Positions 6,903 through 14,586 of a DNA stretch of 21,253 nucleotides are shown piece after piece. Source of the stretch: Patescibacteria group bacterium. Its GTDB lineage: Bacteria; Patescibacteriota; Minisyncoccia; Minisyncoccales; UBA10102. Position 1 is the first letter of the stretch. Each line of letters opens with the position of its first letter. Position numbers and translations under genes: made by a program. The stretch is from NCBI GenBank assembly GCA_018816925.1, contig JAHIUP010000009.1, positions 1 to 21,253 on the forward strand, written 5' to 3'. Below the pieces are notes generated by a model. It was given only the letters and a program-made list of their open reading frames with translations. It did no database searches and was not told where the DNA came from.

Positions 6903-8806
6903 TCTAGAGGGGCTATATCTTTTACAAGCCCTACCATGCGTTCGAGCGAATTCCTCTTAAAAAACTCCGTGCTTGCGCCGCTTGGGTGTGTACTTTCTTG
7001 CGTTGCCAACAAATCTCGCATTTCCTGGGAAGAAGAAACCAGGCGCGCGTATCCGCCCTCAAGGAGCCGCTCCATTTCCTCTATACCTGCCAGGGGCAAC
7101 AGGTATGTAAAAAGTCCAAATCCCAGACCCTCATACACCGCAGTTGAACTTACGCCTACCTGAACCTGCGACTCCGCGAACAAATAGTACAAGGGCTTTT
7201 TTTCGTCGCGCATCACTTCAACGCCCGAGTCCACTAACCACGGATAGCGCTGCTGCCATCCGTCGGCTTCTTCTGGATGGAGTTTATACACCACATGCCA
7301 CGGCTCCTTCAGCTCTTTTACAAGTTCGGCGGCAAACTTAGACATGTCTCTCCCGTACATGGAGTTGGAGAGAAAAAGAATCTGCTTCTTTTTTGCCACG
7401 TTTTTGTATCTTGCAAGCTCTTGTTCGTAGTACGGGAACCCTACGCTAAGGACGCGCTCGGGGGGCAAAGAAAACGCAACCTGCTGCGTCCAGAAATCCC
7501 CGAAAGCAAAGAAGTAATCGGGAACGCGCTCTTTCTTGCGCCGCGGTCCTTCATAGGAATACTCCAAGTTGTAACGGTTAATCGCCCCCTGCTGCAGTTC
7601 AATCAAGGAAATGCCAGCTTTCCTGCACGCTTTCACGAGCTGCCTTTTCGCGGAGAGATCCACTGCCACAACCGCCTTCGGAGACACCTTCCAAAGAAGA
7701 GCCCTGTAGAGCCAAGAGAGAATTCTTTCTTTTTCCAGTTCTTGCGTTACCTGAAGCTGAAGGTTGGGACATGTCCCAAATTCCTCCTTGAACCGCTCTT
7801 GGAGTTTTGAGAGAAAGGCCCGCTCCTCCTCTATGAGACGCACTCGAACCAGCCCCAGACGGCGCACAAGCATGAAACAAAGTTCAAGGAAATCAAAGTA
7901 CGAGAGGCGACGGGTCTTCACGTGTTTGGGGACCGGCCTACCGAATGGGGGCCTCTCAAGCATGGCGCACCGCATACCTTCCCTTTCCAGCTGTTCTATA
8001 ATGGGGTCACACCAGATATCGTGCCACAGTCCGTCTTCCTGGAGTCGCCTCCTGTTCATGCCAAAGAAAAGAATATCCGCGCGCGGAGCAAGAAATGGAT
8101 TGCGCAAGAGCGTGTTTGCGGCCACATGAAGCGCCACCCGCATAAAGTACCCCCGAGCGCGCTTGCCTGGAGCTTCTTTCCTGCTGAAGATTTCCGTCTC
8201 CCCCAAGATTTTCCTGCGCGTACTTGAACGCACAAGTTCCCAGAACGCCTCCCCTGCAATCTTACGTTCAAAGAGACCGAGGTCTTCTTCAATCTCAAAC
8301 AGGCGCTCCGTAACTTCTTTAAATCCCATTTTCCTCTTCAGAATGAACTCTACGATATCCCGTACTACCCCCTCTCCCCCGTTCTTGTCGGAAAGGTAAT
8401 CTACGTGCTTTTGCACCACTGGAGCGGCGTCCTGGGGAGCGGCGCTAAATCCCACCTTGCGCAGTAAAGGCAGGTCCACGATATCATCGCCTACGAAACA
8501 AACGTTGGAGAGCTCGAGGCCTTCTTTACTAAGAACCTTTTGCAAATCCCCTTCCTTATCCTTGGACCCCAAGATAATATAGTCCACATGAAGCTCTTCT
8601 CCGCGCTTACGCACGGCCTCGCTATTCCTCCCGCTAAGAAACGCGGTTTTGATGCCTGCTTCCCGCGCGAGCAACAGCCCCATGCCGTCTCGCACATGGA
8701 AGGTCTTAATCTCCTTGGCGCCATCTATATCTAAATACAGCTTCCCGTCTGTGAGAACGCCGTCTACATCCATCACCAAAAGTTGTACTTTTCTAGGATC
8801 TCCCAT
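6899..8806 (-). CDS. KdsC-type HAD phosphatase fused to a GT-B/CDP-glycerol-transferase-like domain
   Basis: The 635-residue protein is a fusion. Residues 1 to about 160 form a complete KdsC-type HAD phosphatase: nucleophile and acid in MDVDGVLTDG (Asp13, Asp15), SGR at 58-60, GDDIVDLP at 106-113 and the closing GGEGVVRD at 143-150. Such enzymes dephosphorylate Kdo-8-P or nonulosonate-9-P. Residues about 165-635 form a large transferase-like region: an EAFWELVRSS segment near 185, a first Rossmann-like half, then YKLHPEEADGW, a PLYYLF segment and GVSSTAVYEGLGFG. This resembles CDP-glycerol glycerophosphotransferases and surface-carbohydrate transferases of GT-B fold. The reading frame is continuous with no sign of an artefactual join. 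The start overlaps the kdsB stop by 14 bp and the stop overlaps the next gene as ATGA. The phosphatase is confident; the acceptor and donor of the C-terminal domain are unknown. Confidence 0.82.
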   Translation of the reverse strand: MGDPRKVQLLVMDVDGVLTDGKLYLDIDGAKEIKTFHVRDGMGLLLAREAGIKTAFLSGRNSEAVRKRGEELHVDYIILGSKDKEGDLQKVLSKEGLELSNVCFVGDDIVDLPLLRKVGFSAAPQDAAPVVQKHVDYLSDKNGGEGVVRDIVEFILKRKMGFKEVTERLFEIEEDLGLFERKIAGEAFWELVRSSTRRKILGETEIFSRKEAPGKRARGYFMRVALHVAANTLLRNPFLAPRADILFFGMNRRRLQEDGLWHDIWCDPIIEQLEREGMRCAMLERPPFGRPVPKHVKTRRLSYFDFLELCFMLVRRLGLVRVRLIEEERAFLSKLQERFKEEFGTCPNLQLQVTQELEKERILSWLYRALLWKVSPKAVVAVDLSAKRQLVKACRKAGISLIELQQGAINRYNLEYSYEGPRRKKERVPDYFFAFGDFWTQQVAFSLPPERVLSVGFPYYEQELARYKNVAKKKQILFLSNSMYGRDMSKFAAELVKELKEPWHVVYKLHPEEADGWQQRYPWLVDSGVEVMRDEKKPLYYLFAESQVQVGVSSTAVYEGLGFGLFTYLLPLAGIEEMERLLEGGYARLVSSSQEMRDLLATQESTHPSGASTEFFKRNSLERMVGLVKDIAPLE

Positions 8807-9545
8807 TGGAAGCGTTGGTAAATATGCGCCGTACCTTTTCGAGGTCTTCCGGGGTATTCACTCCCTGAAAATCATAAGGGGTCAGTACCAGTTTCAGCTT
8901 ATACCCATGCTCCAGTACGCGGTTCTGTTCCACGGACTCCGCCTTCTCGAGAGTGGTCTGGGGCAAAGAGGCAAGCAGTTTCAGGAAGGCGGGACGAAAA
9001 CCGTACACGTCCTTCACCTTGTAATAGGAGCAGGGGTCCTGTCGAGGAAAAGGAATGCGGGAACGTGAGAAGTAAAGCGCAAAGCCGTCTTTATCGTACA
9101 CCGCCTTCACGATGCTGACATCATCCGCATCCTCCTCTGATGCCTGGGCAATGAGATTCGTGATGAGAATATCTGGATTCTCCAACATCGCCTCCACAAC
9201 CGCGTCAATGGCGCTTGGGTGAACCAACGGCTCGTCCCCCTGAACGTCTACTATGATTTCTGCCTTAGAAAAATGTCTGGCTGTCTCGGCAACCCTGTCC
9301 GTGCCGGTTTGGTGCTCCCTGGAGGTCATGAGGGCTTTGCCCCCAAACGAGACAACATGGTTCAGGATTCGTTCGTCATCGGTTGCAACCACAACCTCAT
9401 CCAGCAAGTGCGATTTGACTGCTTGTTCATACGTTCTCTGAAGCATGGTCTTCCCAGCAATCTCTACCAAGGGCTTGCCCGGAAGCCGGGTAGAAGCGTA
9501 CCTGGCGGGAATGATACCCACTACTTTGTTATGTTTTCCGTCCAT
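8793..9545 (-). CDS. kdsB: 3-deoxy-manno-octulosonate cytidylyltransferase (CMP-Kdo synthetase)
   Basis: The enzyme activates Kdo (or a close 3-deoxy-ulosonic acid) with CTP to CMP-Kdo. I place the start at the ATG at 9545, giving 251 residues, the usual family length. A longer in-frame reading to 9632 would only add about 29 residues inside the ABC transporter gene. Diagnostic motifs are IIPARYASTRLPGKPL (11-26), VATDDERI (53-60), HQTGTDR (78-84) and DVQGDEPLVHP (100-110), all KdsB rather than NeuA type. The start lies 4 bp after the transporter stop, with a weak AGAG just before it. It is followed by a KdsC-type phosphatase, but no KdsA or KdsD is present in the window. Action on a different ulosonic acid is therefore possible. 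Confidence 0.9.
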   Translation of the reverse strand: MDGKHNKVVGIIPARYASTRLPGKPLVEIAGKTMLQRTYEQAVKSHLLDEVVVATDDERILNHVVSFGGKALMTSREHQTGTDRVAETARHFSKAEIIVDVQGDEPLVHPSAIDAVVEAMLENPDILITNLIAQASEEDADDVSIVKAVYDKDGFALYFSRSRIPFPRQDPCSYYKVKDVYGFRPAFLKLLASLPQTTLEKAESVEQNRVLEHGYKLKLVLTPYDFQGVNTPEDLEKVRRIFTNASNGRS

Positions 9546-9549
9546 ATCT

Positions 9550-11382
9550 CTATAAATGCTCTGGTTCCCGCGCCATCGCCCGAAACTGCGGATTGCTTTC
9601 CAATAACTCTTTATAGGTGCCGCGCGCCGCAATCTTCCCTTTGTCTACAAGATAGATTATATCGCAATCCCGTACCGTAGTAAGCCGGTGGGCCACGACA
9701 ATAAGCGTCTTATTAAACTGAGTAACGCTTTTCATTGCCTCAAGAACCGCATTCTCCGTTGCTCCGTCAAGAGAGTTCGTTGCTTCGTCAAGCACCAGCA
9801 CTTCCGGATTATGATAAAGAGCTCGCGCAATGCCGATTCTTTGCCTCTGTCCTCCGCTGAGCCGCACGCCCCGTTCTCCAATCACGGTATCATACCCCTG
9901 GGGAAGTTCCCGCGCAATAAAGTCGTGGAGATTTGCTATCTGGCACACCAGTTCTATCTGGGCCATATCTATCTTTTCATCTGGCAGCCCAAACGCCACA
10001 TTACGCATAACGGTATCGTCTCCCAAGAAAATCTGCTGGGGAACATATCCCAGGTTGCGCTGCCAGTTCCGGACATTCTCGTGATTCACCTCCACACCGT
10101 CAACCTTCACCGCTCCTTCTTGCGGAACGAGTAAACCAATAATAATATCCACAAGCGTTGTCTTGCCTCCGCCCGTTGGCCCCACAAAGCCCACGACAGC
10201 GCCTTTCGGTACTTCCAAACTCACGGCCTGGAGCGCGGGCTGTGAAGTATAGGGGTAATGAAATGAAACACTCTCCAGCTTAATCTGTTCACGAAGAAAC
10301 AAAGGCGTTGGCAGTTCTCCGCTTCCCGCAAAAGAGGACTGGCCTACGCCTCCTTTCATATCTTCTGCAATCTTATCTAAGATTGGTCTATTGAACTGAA
10401 TTTCAGAAACCGCCTGAAATACATACTGAAGAGCCGGTATGAGCCGATACCCTGCAAAGGCAAAAAAACTAATCAATGGAATAACCTGTGTACCATCCTG
10501 ACGCAAGGCGAGAAATACTAAAATAAGGGCAATCACTCCGCCAAACGCCACCATCTCCATAAAATACCGGGGAAGCTGAATCGCAACACCGCTCCATGCT
10601 TGAAGAGCGGAAAACCTGCTGGAGTGTTTGGAGAACCGCTCAAAAAAGTAGCGTTCGCGCCCCAAGGCCTTAATGTCTTTCACTCCGGCAAGCGCTTCTC
10701 CTGCCGTGGTAAAACGTCCTGTGTTTTCTTGCAGTCGTATCTCTCCCCGGGTCTTCAACGTACTGCGCAGAAAGAGAAAGACGAGGATGTACGCGGAACC
10801 AAACAGAAATGTGGCTCCTGCGGCTACGACAGGATTCACAAAAAATAACAAGGCAAGAACGATAACCACGATAATGCCATTTGTAATAATGTGCAAAATG
10901 GGCATCAAGAGCTGGTTCGTGAGCTGTTGTACTTCAGAGAGAATTGTTTTGCCCAGATCCGCCGAGTGCTTGTTAAGAAAGTACACGTAGGGCAGAGAGA
11001 GATAGGTTTGCAGCAGGGCAACGGAAATGCTGTGGTTTTTCTGCCATACGAAGCGAATCTTAAGCCAGGCGGCGGCAGCGGAAATAAGGTTGCCAGCCAC
11101 AAGAATGCCGAGCATTACAAAGCCAGCCGCCATCGTAAAGGAGAACGCGGTTTCAAAACCAAGAGATGTAAACGCCAGATTGAGCCATCTGTTTTGGTAC
11201 ACAATATCGGGTTCTATGACGAGCTCAAGAAAAGGAAGAACAGACACAACGCCAAGCGCCTGAAAAAGGGCTGCGGCAAGGGCTACTGCCATTACTCCGG
11301 CAAACTGAACTTTTTCCCTTTGGTCAAAAAGCGAGCTTACCTTCTCTAAAATATCCAGTTTCCCTTTGAGGAACAAATGCAT
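9550..11382 (-). CDS. ABC exporter (fused membrane and ATPase domains), PglK/MsbA-like glycan flippase candidate
   Basis: This 610-residue protein is a half-transporter with an N-terminal membrane domain (several hydrophobic segments between about residues 28 and 310) and a C-terminal ATPase domain from about 365. The ATPase shows Walker A GPTGGGKTT near 399-407, Q-loop YVPQQ, signature LSGGQRQRIGIARAL near 507, Walker B VLVLDEATNSLD near 529 and the H-loop VAHRLTTV near 563, so it should be active. It would work as a homodimer in the inner membrane. Among type IV ABC exporters, PglK-like proteins flip lipid-linked oligosaccharides, and the glycan context favours that over lipid A or drug export. 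It is the first gene after a 66-bp gap that carries a promoter candidate. The family is certain; the substrate is inferred. Confidence 0.9.
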   Translation of the reverse strand: MHLFLKGKLDILEKVSSLFDQREKVQFAGVMAVALAAALFQALGVVSVLPFLELVIEPDIVYQNRWLNLAFTSLGFETAFSFTMAAGFVMLGILVAGNLISAAAAWLKIRFVWQKNHSISVALLQTYLSLPYVYFLNKHSADLGKTILSEVQQLTNQLLMPILHIITNGIIVVIVLALLFFVNPVVAAGATFLFGSAYILVFLFLRSTLKTRGEIRLQENTGRFTTAGEALAGVKDIKALGRERYFFERFSKHSSRFSALQAWSGVAIQLPRYFMEMVAFGGVIALILVFLALRQDGTQVIPLISFFAFAGYRLIPALQYVFQAVSEIQFNRPILDKIAEDMKGGVGQSSFAGSGELPTPLFLREQIKLESVSFHYPYTSQPALQAVSLEVPKGAVVGFVGPTGGGKTTLVDIIIGLLVPQEGAVKVDGVEVNHENVRNWQRNLGYVPQQIFLGDDTVMRNVAFGLPDEKIDMAQIELVCQIANLHDFIARELPQGYDTVIGERGVRLSGGQRQRIGIARALYHNPEVLVLDEATNSLDGATENAVLEAMKSVTQFNKTLIVVAHRLTTVRDCDIIYLVDKGKIAARGTYKELLESNPQFRAMAREPEHL

Positions 11383-11403
11383 ACTTCTTTAACGTATACA
11401 GGC

Positions 11404-11433
11404 AGAATACCGCATATAGACAAGAGGTGTCAA
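11404..11433 (-). promoter_or_regulatory. Candidate sigma70 promoter upstream of the ABC exporter
   Basis: In the 66-bp gap, the largest in the window, the minus strand reads a perfect TTGACA (11433-11428), an 18-nt spacer and TATTCT (11409-11404). The predicted transcript would start about 14 nt before the exporter ATG at 11382. A weak purine-rich AAAGAAG precedes that ATG. I found no hairpin terminator in the gap, so read-through from upstream is also possible. Confidence 0.5.
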
Positions 11434-11448
11434 TAAGGGCCACTTTAC

Positions 11449-13137
11449 TTAAGAGACCTCCACTGAAACCCCAAGGCCCTCTATTTCCTCAAACACATAC
11501 TGTACCCACACAGGCCCAAGTACATGCTGGAGGTCTGAACGATTCCAGATGTCTTCTACTTCAAAGCGGCGCAGTAACCCTCCCGCAATCGCCGCTTCCC
11601 GCAATTCCCTTCCAAACACCGTGTTGCTTAACACGTCTTCTTGCCACTGCGCCCATGTTAAGGGAGAGGCGTTCTGGACGCGCCTTTCCTGCCCCTTGTA
11701 CAGCTCGGCATACGCCTTCTTTCCCAGAAGCTCCTCTAAGTACTGATAGATAAAGCGCTTGGGAGAGAAAACATCCCTAAAATCCATCTCCAGGCCGCGG
11801 AAGAACCCAAGCATGTTTGAGGCGGTATAGGGAAGCACCGCTTCAAATCCGTAATGGTTAGCTACCGTATACCGGATTCTTGGATCGCGTCCCGTAAGAA
11901 ACGCCTGCGCCTTCCATGCAAAGAATTCCTCCCGAGCTTCCCTTGTGGTGCGCTTCGTGGAAAACCCGGGCATGCTCTCCTTGCCCTTTGCGGGAAAGGG
12001 AGGAGTTCCTTGAGCATTTTCAAAGGCGTTCACAAGCTCTTGGAAAGAAGTTGGCTGGCGGAGCGCTTCCGCATGCATTCTCTTCCAGGCAATGGGGCCC
12101 AGCTGACCCAAAATACGAGCAAACTTTCCAACAAACCGGTTTCCGGAAACGTCTGGAAATCCCTGCCAGTATTCCTTAGTAAGATAGAAGCGCCGGAGCG
12201 GGCCGCCCCATGATTTCTGCGTAGGACCAAGATTATAGGCGCTGTCAGCTGACTGTCCCTGCCAGAGCTGAATTTTCCCTCTCCGGTGCGCCTCCTCTCC
12301 AATCTGAAAATGCTCCAGAGAAAGGTGGGCGGCAAGAGGCATGGCGTGGGCGACCTCTCGGAGTTTCTCTGCGCGCTGTGCATTGAAATCGGCTTCAAGG
12401 ATTGTATGCTCCAAACCGAGATGCTTCGTGATGCGCCCTACATTTGCGGCGTCAATATCATTTATTTGCAGCGATTGGTTGGGATTCACAATAGTAATGG
12501 CCAATGGGTGTTTGCCGTACCGCACGGCAGCTAAGGCGGCTACCAACCCAGAATCCGCTCCCGCGCTCAAAGAAATTGCTGCCTGGTCTCCAAAGGGATA
12601 GGCCTCAAACACAGATGAGAAAGCGCGTTTGAATGTTTCGTAGGTGCGGGCCGCCGATTCGTGTTCCTGCCAAACATTTTCCTCTTGAAAATTCGGCTCC
12701 TCAAAAATAAGTCGCGTTCCCACGCGCAAACGCATAATTTCTTCAAAAAAGGTACTGCCAGGAGGGAGAAACCCGTGTCGAAAAAAGTACACAAACAAAT
12801 CCCTCGGGAAGTGCAGGGAAGAGAACGCGCGCGCAATACGGAAAAAGTCATCCGTAAACACCCAGTTGCCTTCTGGAGTTTTTGCGTAAAAGAGGTCGCG
12901 CGTGGCCGTGATATCCGGCGCCGCCCATACAAGTTTGCCATTGCGCACAAAGAATAACGGGCCTGCGGCGTCAATCCGGGCAGGAGAAACATTCTGCAAC
13001 TCCTCGAGAGAAGAAACGGGCTTTAGCTCAAAGTCGGGTGTCATCACCCCATGGAGCTTACCGAGCACGTTCAAACCTTCTCGCAAGGCGGAATCGCTTC
13101 CAAGAATCTTCCCGTTGGGCTCAACGAAGATGTACAT
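11449..13137 (-). CDS. Asparagine-synthase-like protein lacking the glutaminase cysteine
   Basis: The 562-residue protein aligns by pattern with asparagine synthetase B but is altered. The N-terminus is MYIFVEPNGKI, with no Cys2 nucleophile, so its N-terminal domain cannot hydrolyse glutamine in the usual way. The PP-loop, normally SGGxDS, reads SAGADS at about residues 188-193, which keeps the first Ser, a Gly, the Asp and the last Ser. Later segments (VLPYTASNMLGFFRGL and the region around 480) still look like the synthetase domain. It may use free ammonia, another amine, or ammonia supplied by a partner such as HisH next door; a role in forming an amide on a sugar or peptide by ATP-dependent adenylation is plausible. 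It lies 14 bp after the HisF-like gene, with an AGGA and a T7 tract before the ATG. Function unknown. Confidence 0.78.
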   Translation of the reverse strand: MYIFVEPNGKILGSDSALREGLNVLGKLHGVMTPDFELKPVSSLEELQNVSPARIDAAGPLFFVRNGKLVWAAPDITATRDLFYAKTPEGNWVFTDDFFRIARAFSSLHFPRDLFVYFFRHGFLPPGSTFFEEIMRLRVGTRLIFEEPNFQEENVWQEHESAARTYETFKRAFSSVFEAYPFGDQAAISLSAGADSGLVAALAAVRYGKHPLAITIVNPNQSLQINDIDAANVGRITKHLGLEHTILEADFNAQRAEKLREVAHAMPLAAHLSLEHFQIGEEAHRRGKIQLWQGQSADSAYNLGPTQKSWGGPLRRFYLTKEYWQGFPDVSGNRFVGKFARILGQLGPIAWKRMHAEALRQPTSFQELVNAFENAQGTPPFPAKGKESMPGFSTKRTTREAREEFFAWKAQAFLTGRDPRIRYTVANHYGFEAVLPYTASNMLGFFRGLEMDFRDVFSPKRFIYQYLEELLGKKAYAELYKGQERRVQNASPLTWAQWQEDVLSNTVFGRELREAAIAGGLLRRFEVEDIWNRSDLQHVLGPVWVQYVFEEIEGLGVSVEVS

Positions 13138-13151
13138 CAGTTAAAAAAATC

Positions 13152-13958
13152 CTATACTTTGTATTCTGGATATCTGGGGGTCTGTACGGTATAATACGCC
13201 GGCTTTCGCACATCTATGCCATGAGAAAGCATGTAATCTTTTGCCTTCCTCGTACTCTGTTCAGAAAAATGGAAAATGTTGGCTGCCGAAACCGCATCAG
13301 CTTTCCCTTGCATAATCCCATCGACAAAATGCTGCCACTCTCCTACTCCGCCAGAGGCAATGACCGGAATATGCACCGCTTCGCTTACGCTTCGCACAAG
13401 AGCTATATCATACCCTTGCAGTGAACCGTCGCAATCTATTGAGGTCAGGAAGATTTCTCCGGCTCCCCTCTCCTCTGCGGTTTTTGCCCACTCTGGCGCA
13501 AGGAGCCCAGTAGCTGCGCTCCCGTTCTGAATACACACCTCATGGGTCTGCTCCTCTGTTTTCTTGGCATCAATTGAGACCACAATTGCCTGGCCTCCAT
13601 ACATATGCGCTCCTTCCGTTATCAAATTAGGGTTTCGTACCGCTTCCGTATTGATAGCGATTTTATCTGCGCCATTCCGAAAAAGCTCTCGCATATCTTC
13701 AACCGTCTTGATTTTCCCTCCCACCGTCAGCGGAATAAAACATCTGCGGGAAAGCTCGCGAATCATCTGATAAAAATTACTCCGGTCCGCCTCAATCCTG
13801 CTTACATCAAGAACGATAATCTCGTCTACGGTCCATGTATGGAAGAAATCAACAGCCGTAAGCGCGTTCCCCACGGCATTCGTGTGTCTGAAATGAACAC
13901 TCTGCACAATTACTCCATTATTCCACAAAAGGCACACTATGAGACGTTTCTTAAGCAT
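13152..13958 (-). CDS. hisF2: HisF-like subunit of sugar acetamidino synthase (HisF2/WbpI-locus type)
   Basis: This 268-residue TIM-barrel protein is a HisF paralogue. In real HisF the catalytic aspartates are Asp11 and Asp130. Here residue 11 is Leu (CLLW at 9-12) while Asp130 is kept in VVSIDAKK. Loss of Asp11 is what distinguishes paralogues of O-antigen loci from histidine enzymes, and no other his genes are present. With HisH2 and the WbpG/PseA enzyme it should deliver ammonia through its barrel to make an acetamidino group on a nonulosonic acid or other amino sugar. The start overlaps the HisH stop by 8 bp, a sign of tight coupling and a fixed subunit ratio. The C-terminus (TPRYPEYKV) is an extension compared with HisF. 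Confidence 0.88.
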   Translation of the reverse strand: MLKKRLIVCLLWNNGVIVQSVHFRHTNAVGNALTAVDFFHTWTVDEIIVLDVSRIEADRSNFYQMIRELSRRCFIPLTVGGKIKTVEDMRELFRNGADKIAINTEAVRNPNLITEGAHMYGGQAIVVSIDAKKTEEQTHEVCIQNGSAATGLLAPEWAKTAEERGAGEIFLTSIDCDGSLQGYDIALVRSVSEAVHIPVIASGGVGEWQHFVDGIMQGKADAVSAANIFHFSEQSTRKAKDYMLSHGIDVRKPAYYTVQTPRYPEYKV

Positions 13959-14586
13959 AGGCCATAGGAAAAACAGCGGAAAGGAAATTTTCCAAAAGCT
14001 TTAATCCGGCTCCCTGGCTTTTCTCGGGATGAAACTGAACCCCAAAGATATTCTCTTTTTCCACGGCGGCAACCACCTCCTTGCCATGCCAGCATGTAGC
14101 TGCGACGCTTTCCTCCTCGCCTGGCGCCGGACAGAAACTATAGCTGTGGACAAAATAATAAACTGCGTCCTCAATACCAGAAAAAAGTCCGGTATCTTTC
14201 TTCACGAAAAGATTGTTCCACCCCATGTGCGGGATTTTGTACGAAGAAGGGCCTGGCTCAATGCGCTCTACCCGCCCATCCAGCCACCCCAACCCTTGAT
14301 GGATACCGTGTTCTGTCCCTTCGCGCGCTGCCAATTGCATACCGAGACAGATACCAAGAAAGGGCTTTTTGCGCTCTCGGACCTCCTCTTGAAGAACAGG
14401 AATTAGCCCAAGCTTGTCAAGATTTTTCATCCCGTCCCCAAAGGCCCCTACGCCAGGCAGGACGATAGCATCTGCTTTCCTCACGTCTTCCGGGTTCTGC
14501 GTGACGCGCATATCTTCCCGCAGCAGCTGAAACGCGTTCACTACGGACTGCAAATTACCCATGTTGTAGTCAATGAGCGCAATCAT
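13951..14586 (-). CDS. hisH2: HisH-like glutamine amidotransferase subunit (HisH2)
   Basis: This is a class I glutamine amidotransferase of 211 residues that releases ammonia from glutamine for its partner HisF2. The triad is intact: Cys80 in GICLGMQ, His186 and Glu188 in FGVQFHPEKSQ. The oxyanion-side loop PGVGAFGDG (44-52) is also present. I choose the ATG at 14586, which overlaps the upstream stop as TGATG; a TTG one codon earlier is also open but the protein then begins with an unneeded extra residue. In histidine synthesis HisH pairs with HisF; here the neighbouring HisF lacks Asp11 and a WbpG/PseA-type enzyme precedes, so the pair serves sugar amidination. Confidence 0.9.
   Translation of the reverse strand: MIALIDYNMGNLQSVVNAFQLLREDMRVTQNPEDVRKADAIVLPGVGAFGDGMKNLDKLGLIPVLQEEVRERKKPFLGICLGMQLAAREGTEHGIHQGLGWLDGRVERIEPGPSSYKIPHMGWNNLFVKKDTGLFSGIEDAVYYFVHSYSFCPAPGEEESVAATCWHGKEVVAAVEKENIFGVQFHPEKSQGAGLKLLENFLSAVFPMAYA

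Noticed and set aside
9546..9632. 29-residue N-terminal extension of KdsB
   Set aside because: It lies entirely within the ABC exporter gene, is not KdsB-like, and the ATG at 9545 gives the normal family length.
13138..13151. T7 tract after the HisF stop as an intrinsic terminator
   Set aside because: I found no GC-rich hairpin ahead of it, and the next gene starts only 4 nt after the tract.
13951..13958. HisH/HisF pair as part of histidine biosynthesis
   Set aside because: HisF lacks catalytic Asp11, no other his genes are present, and a WbpG/PseA gene is directly upstream.
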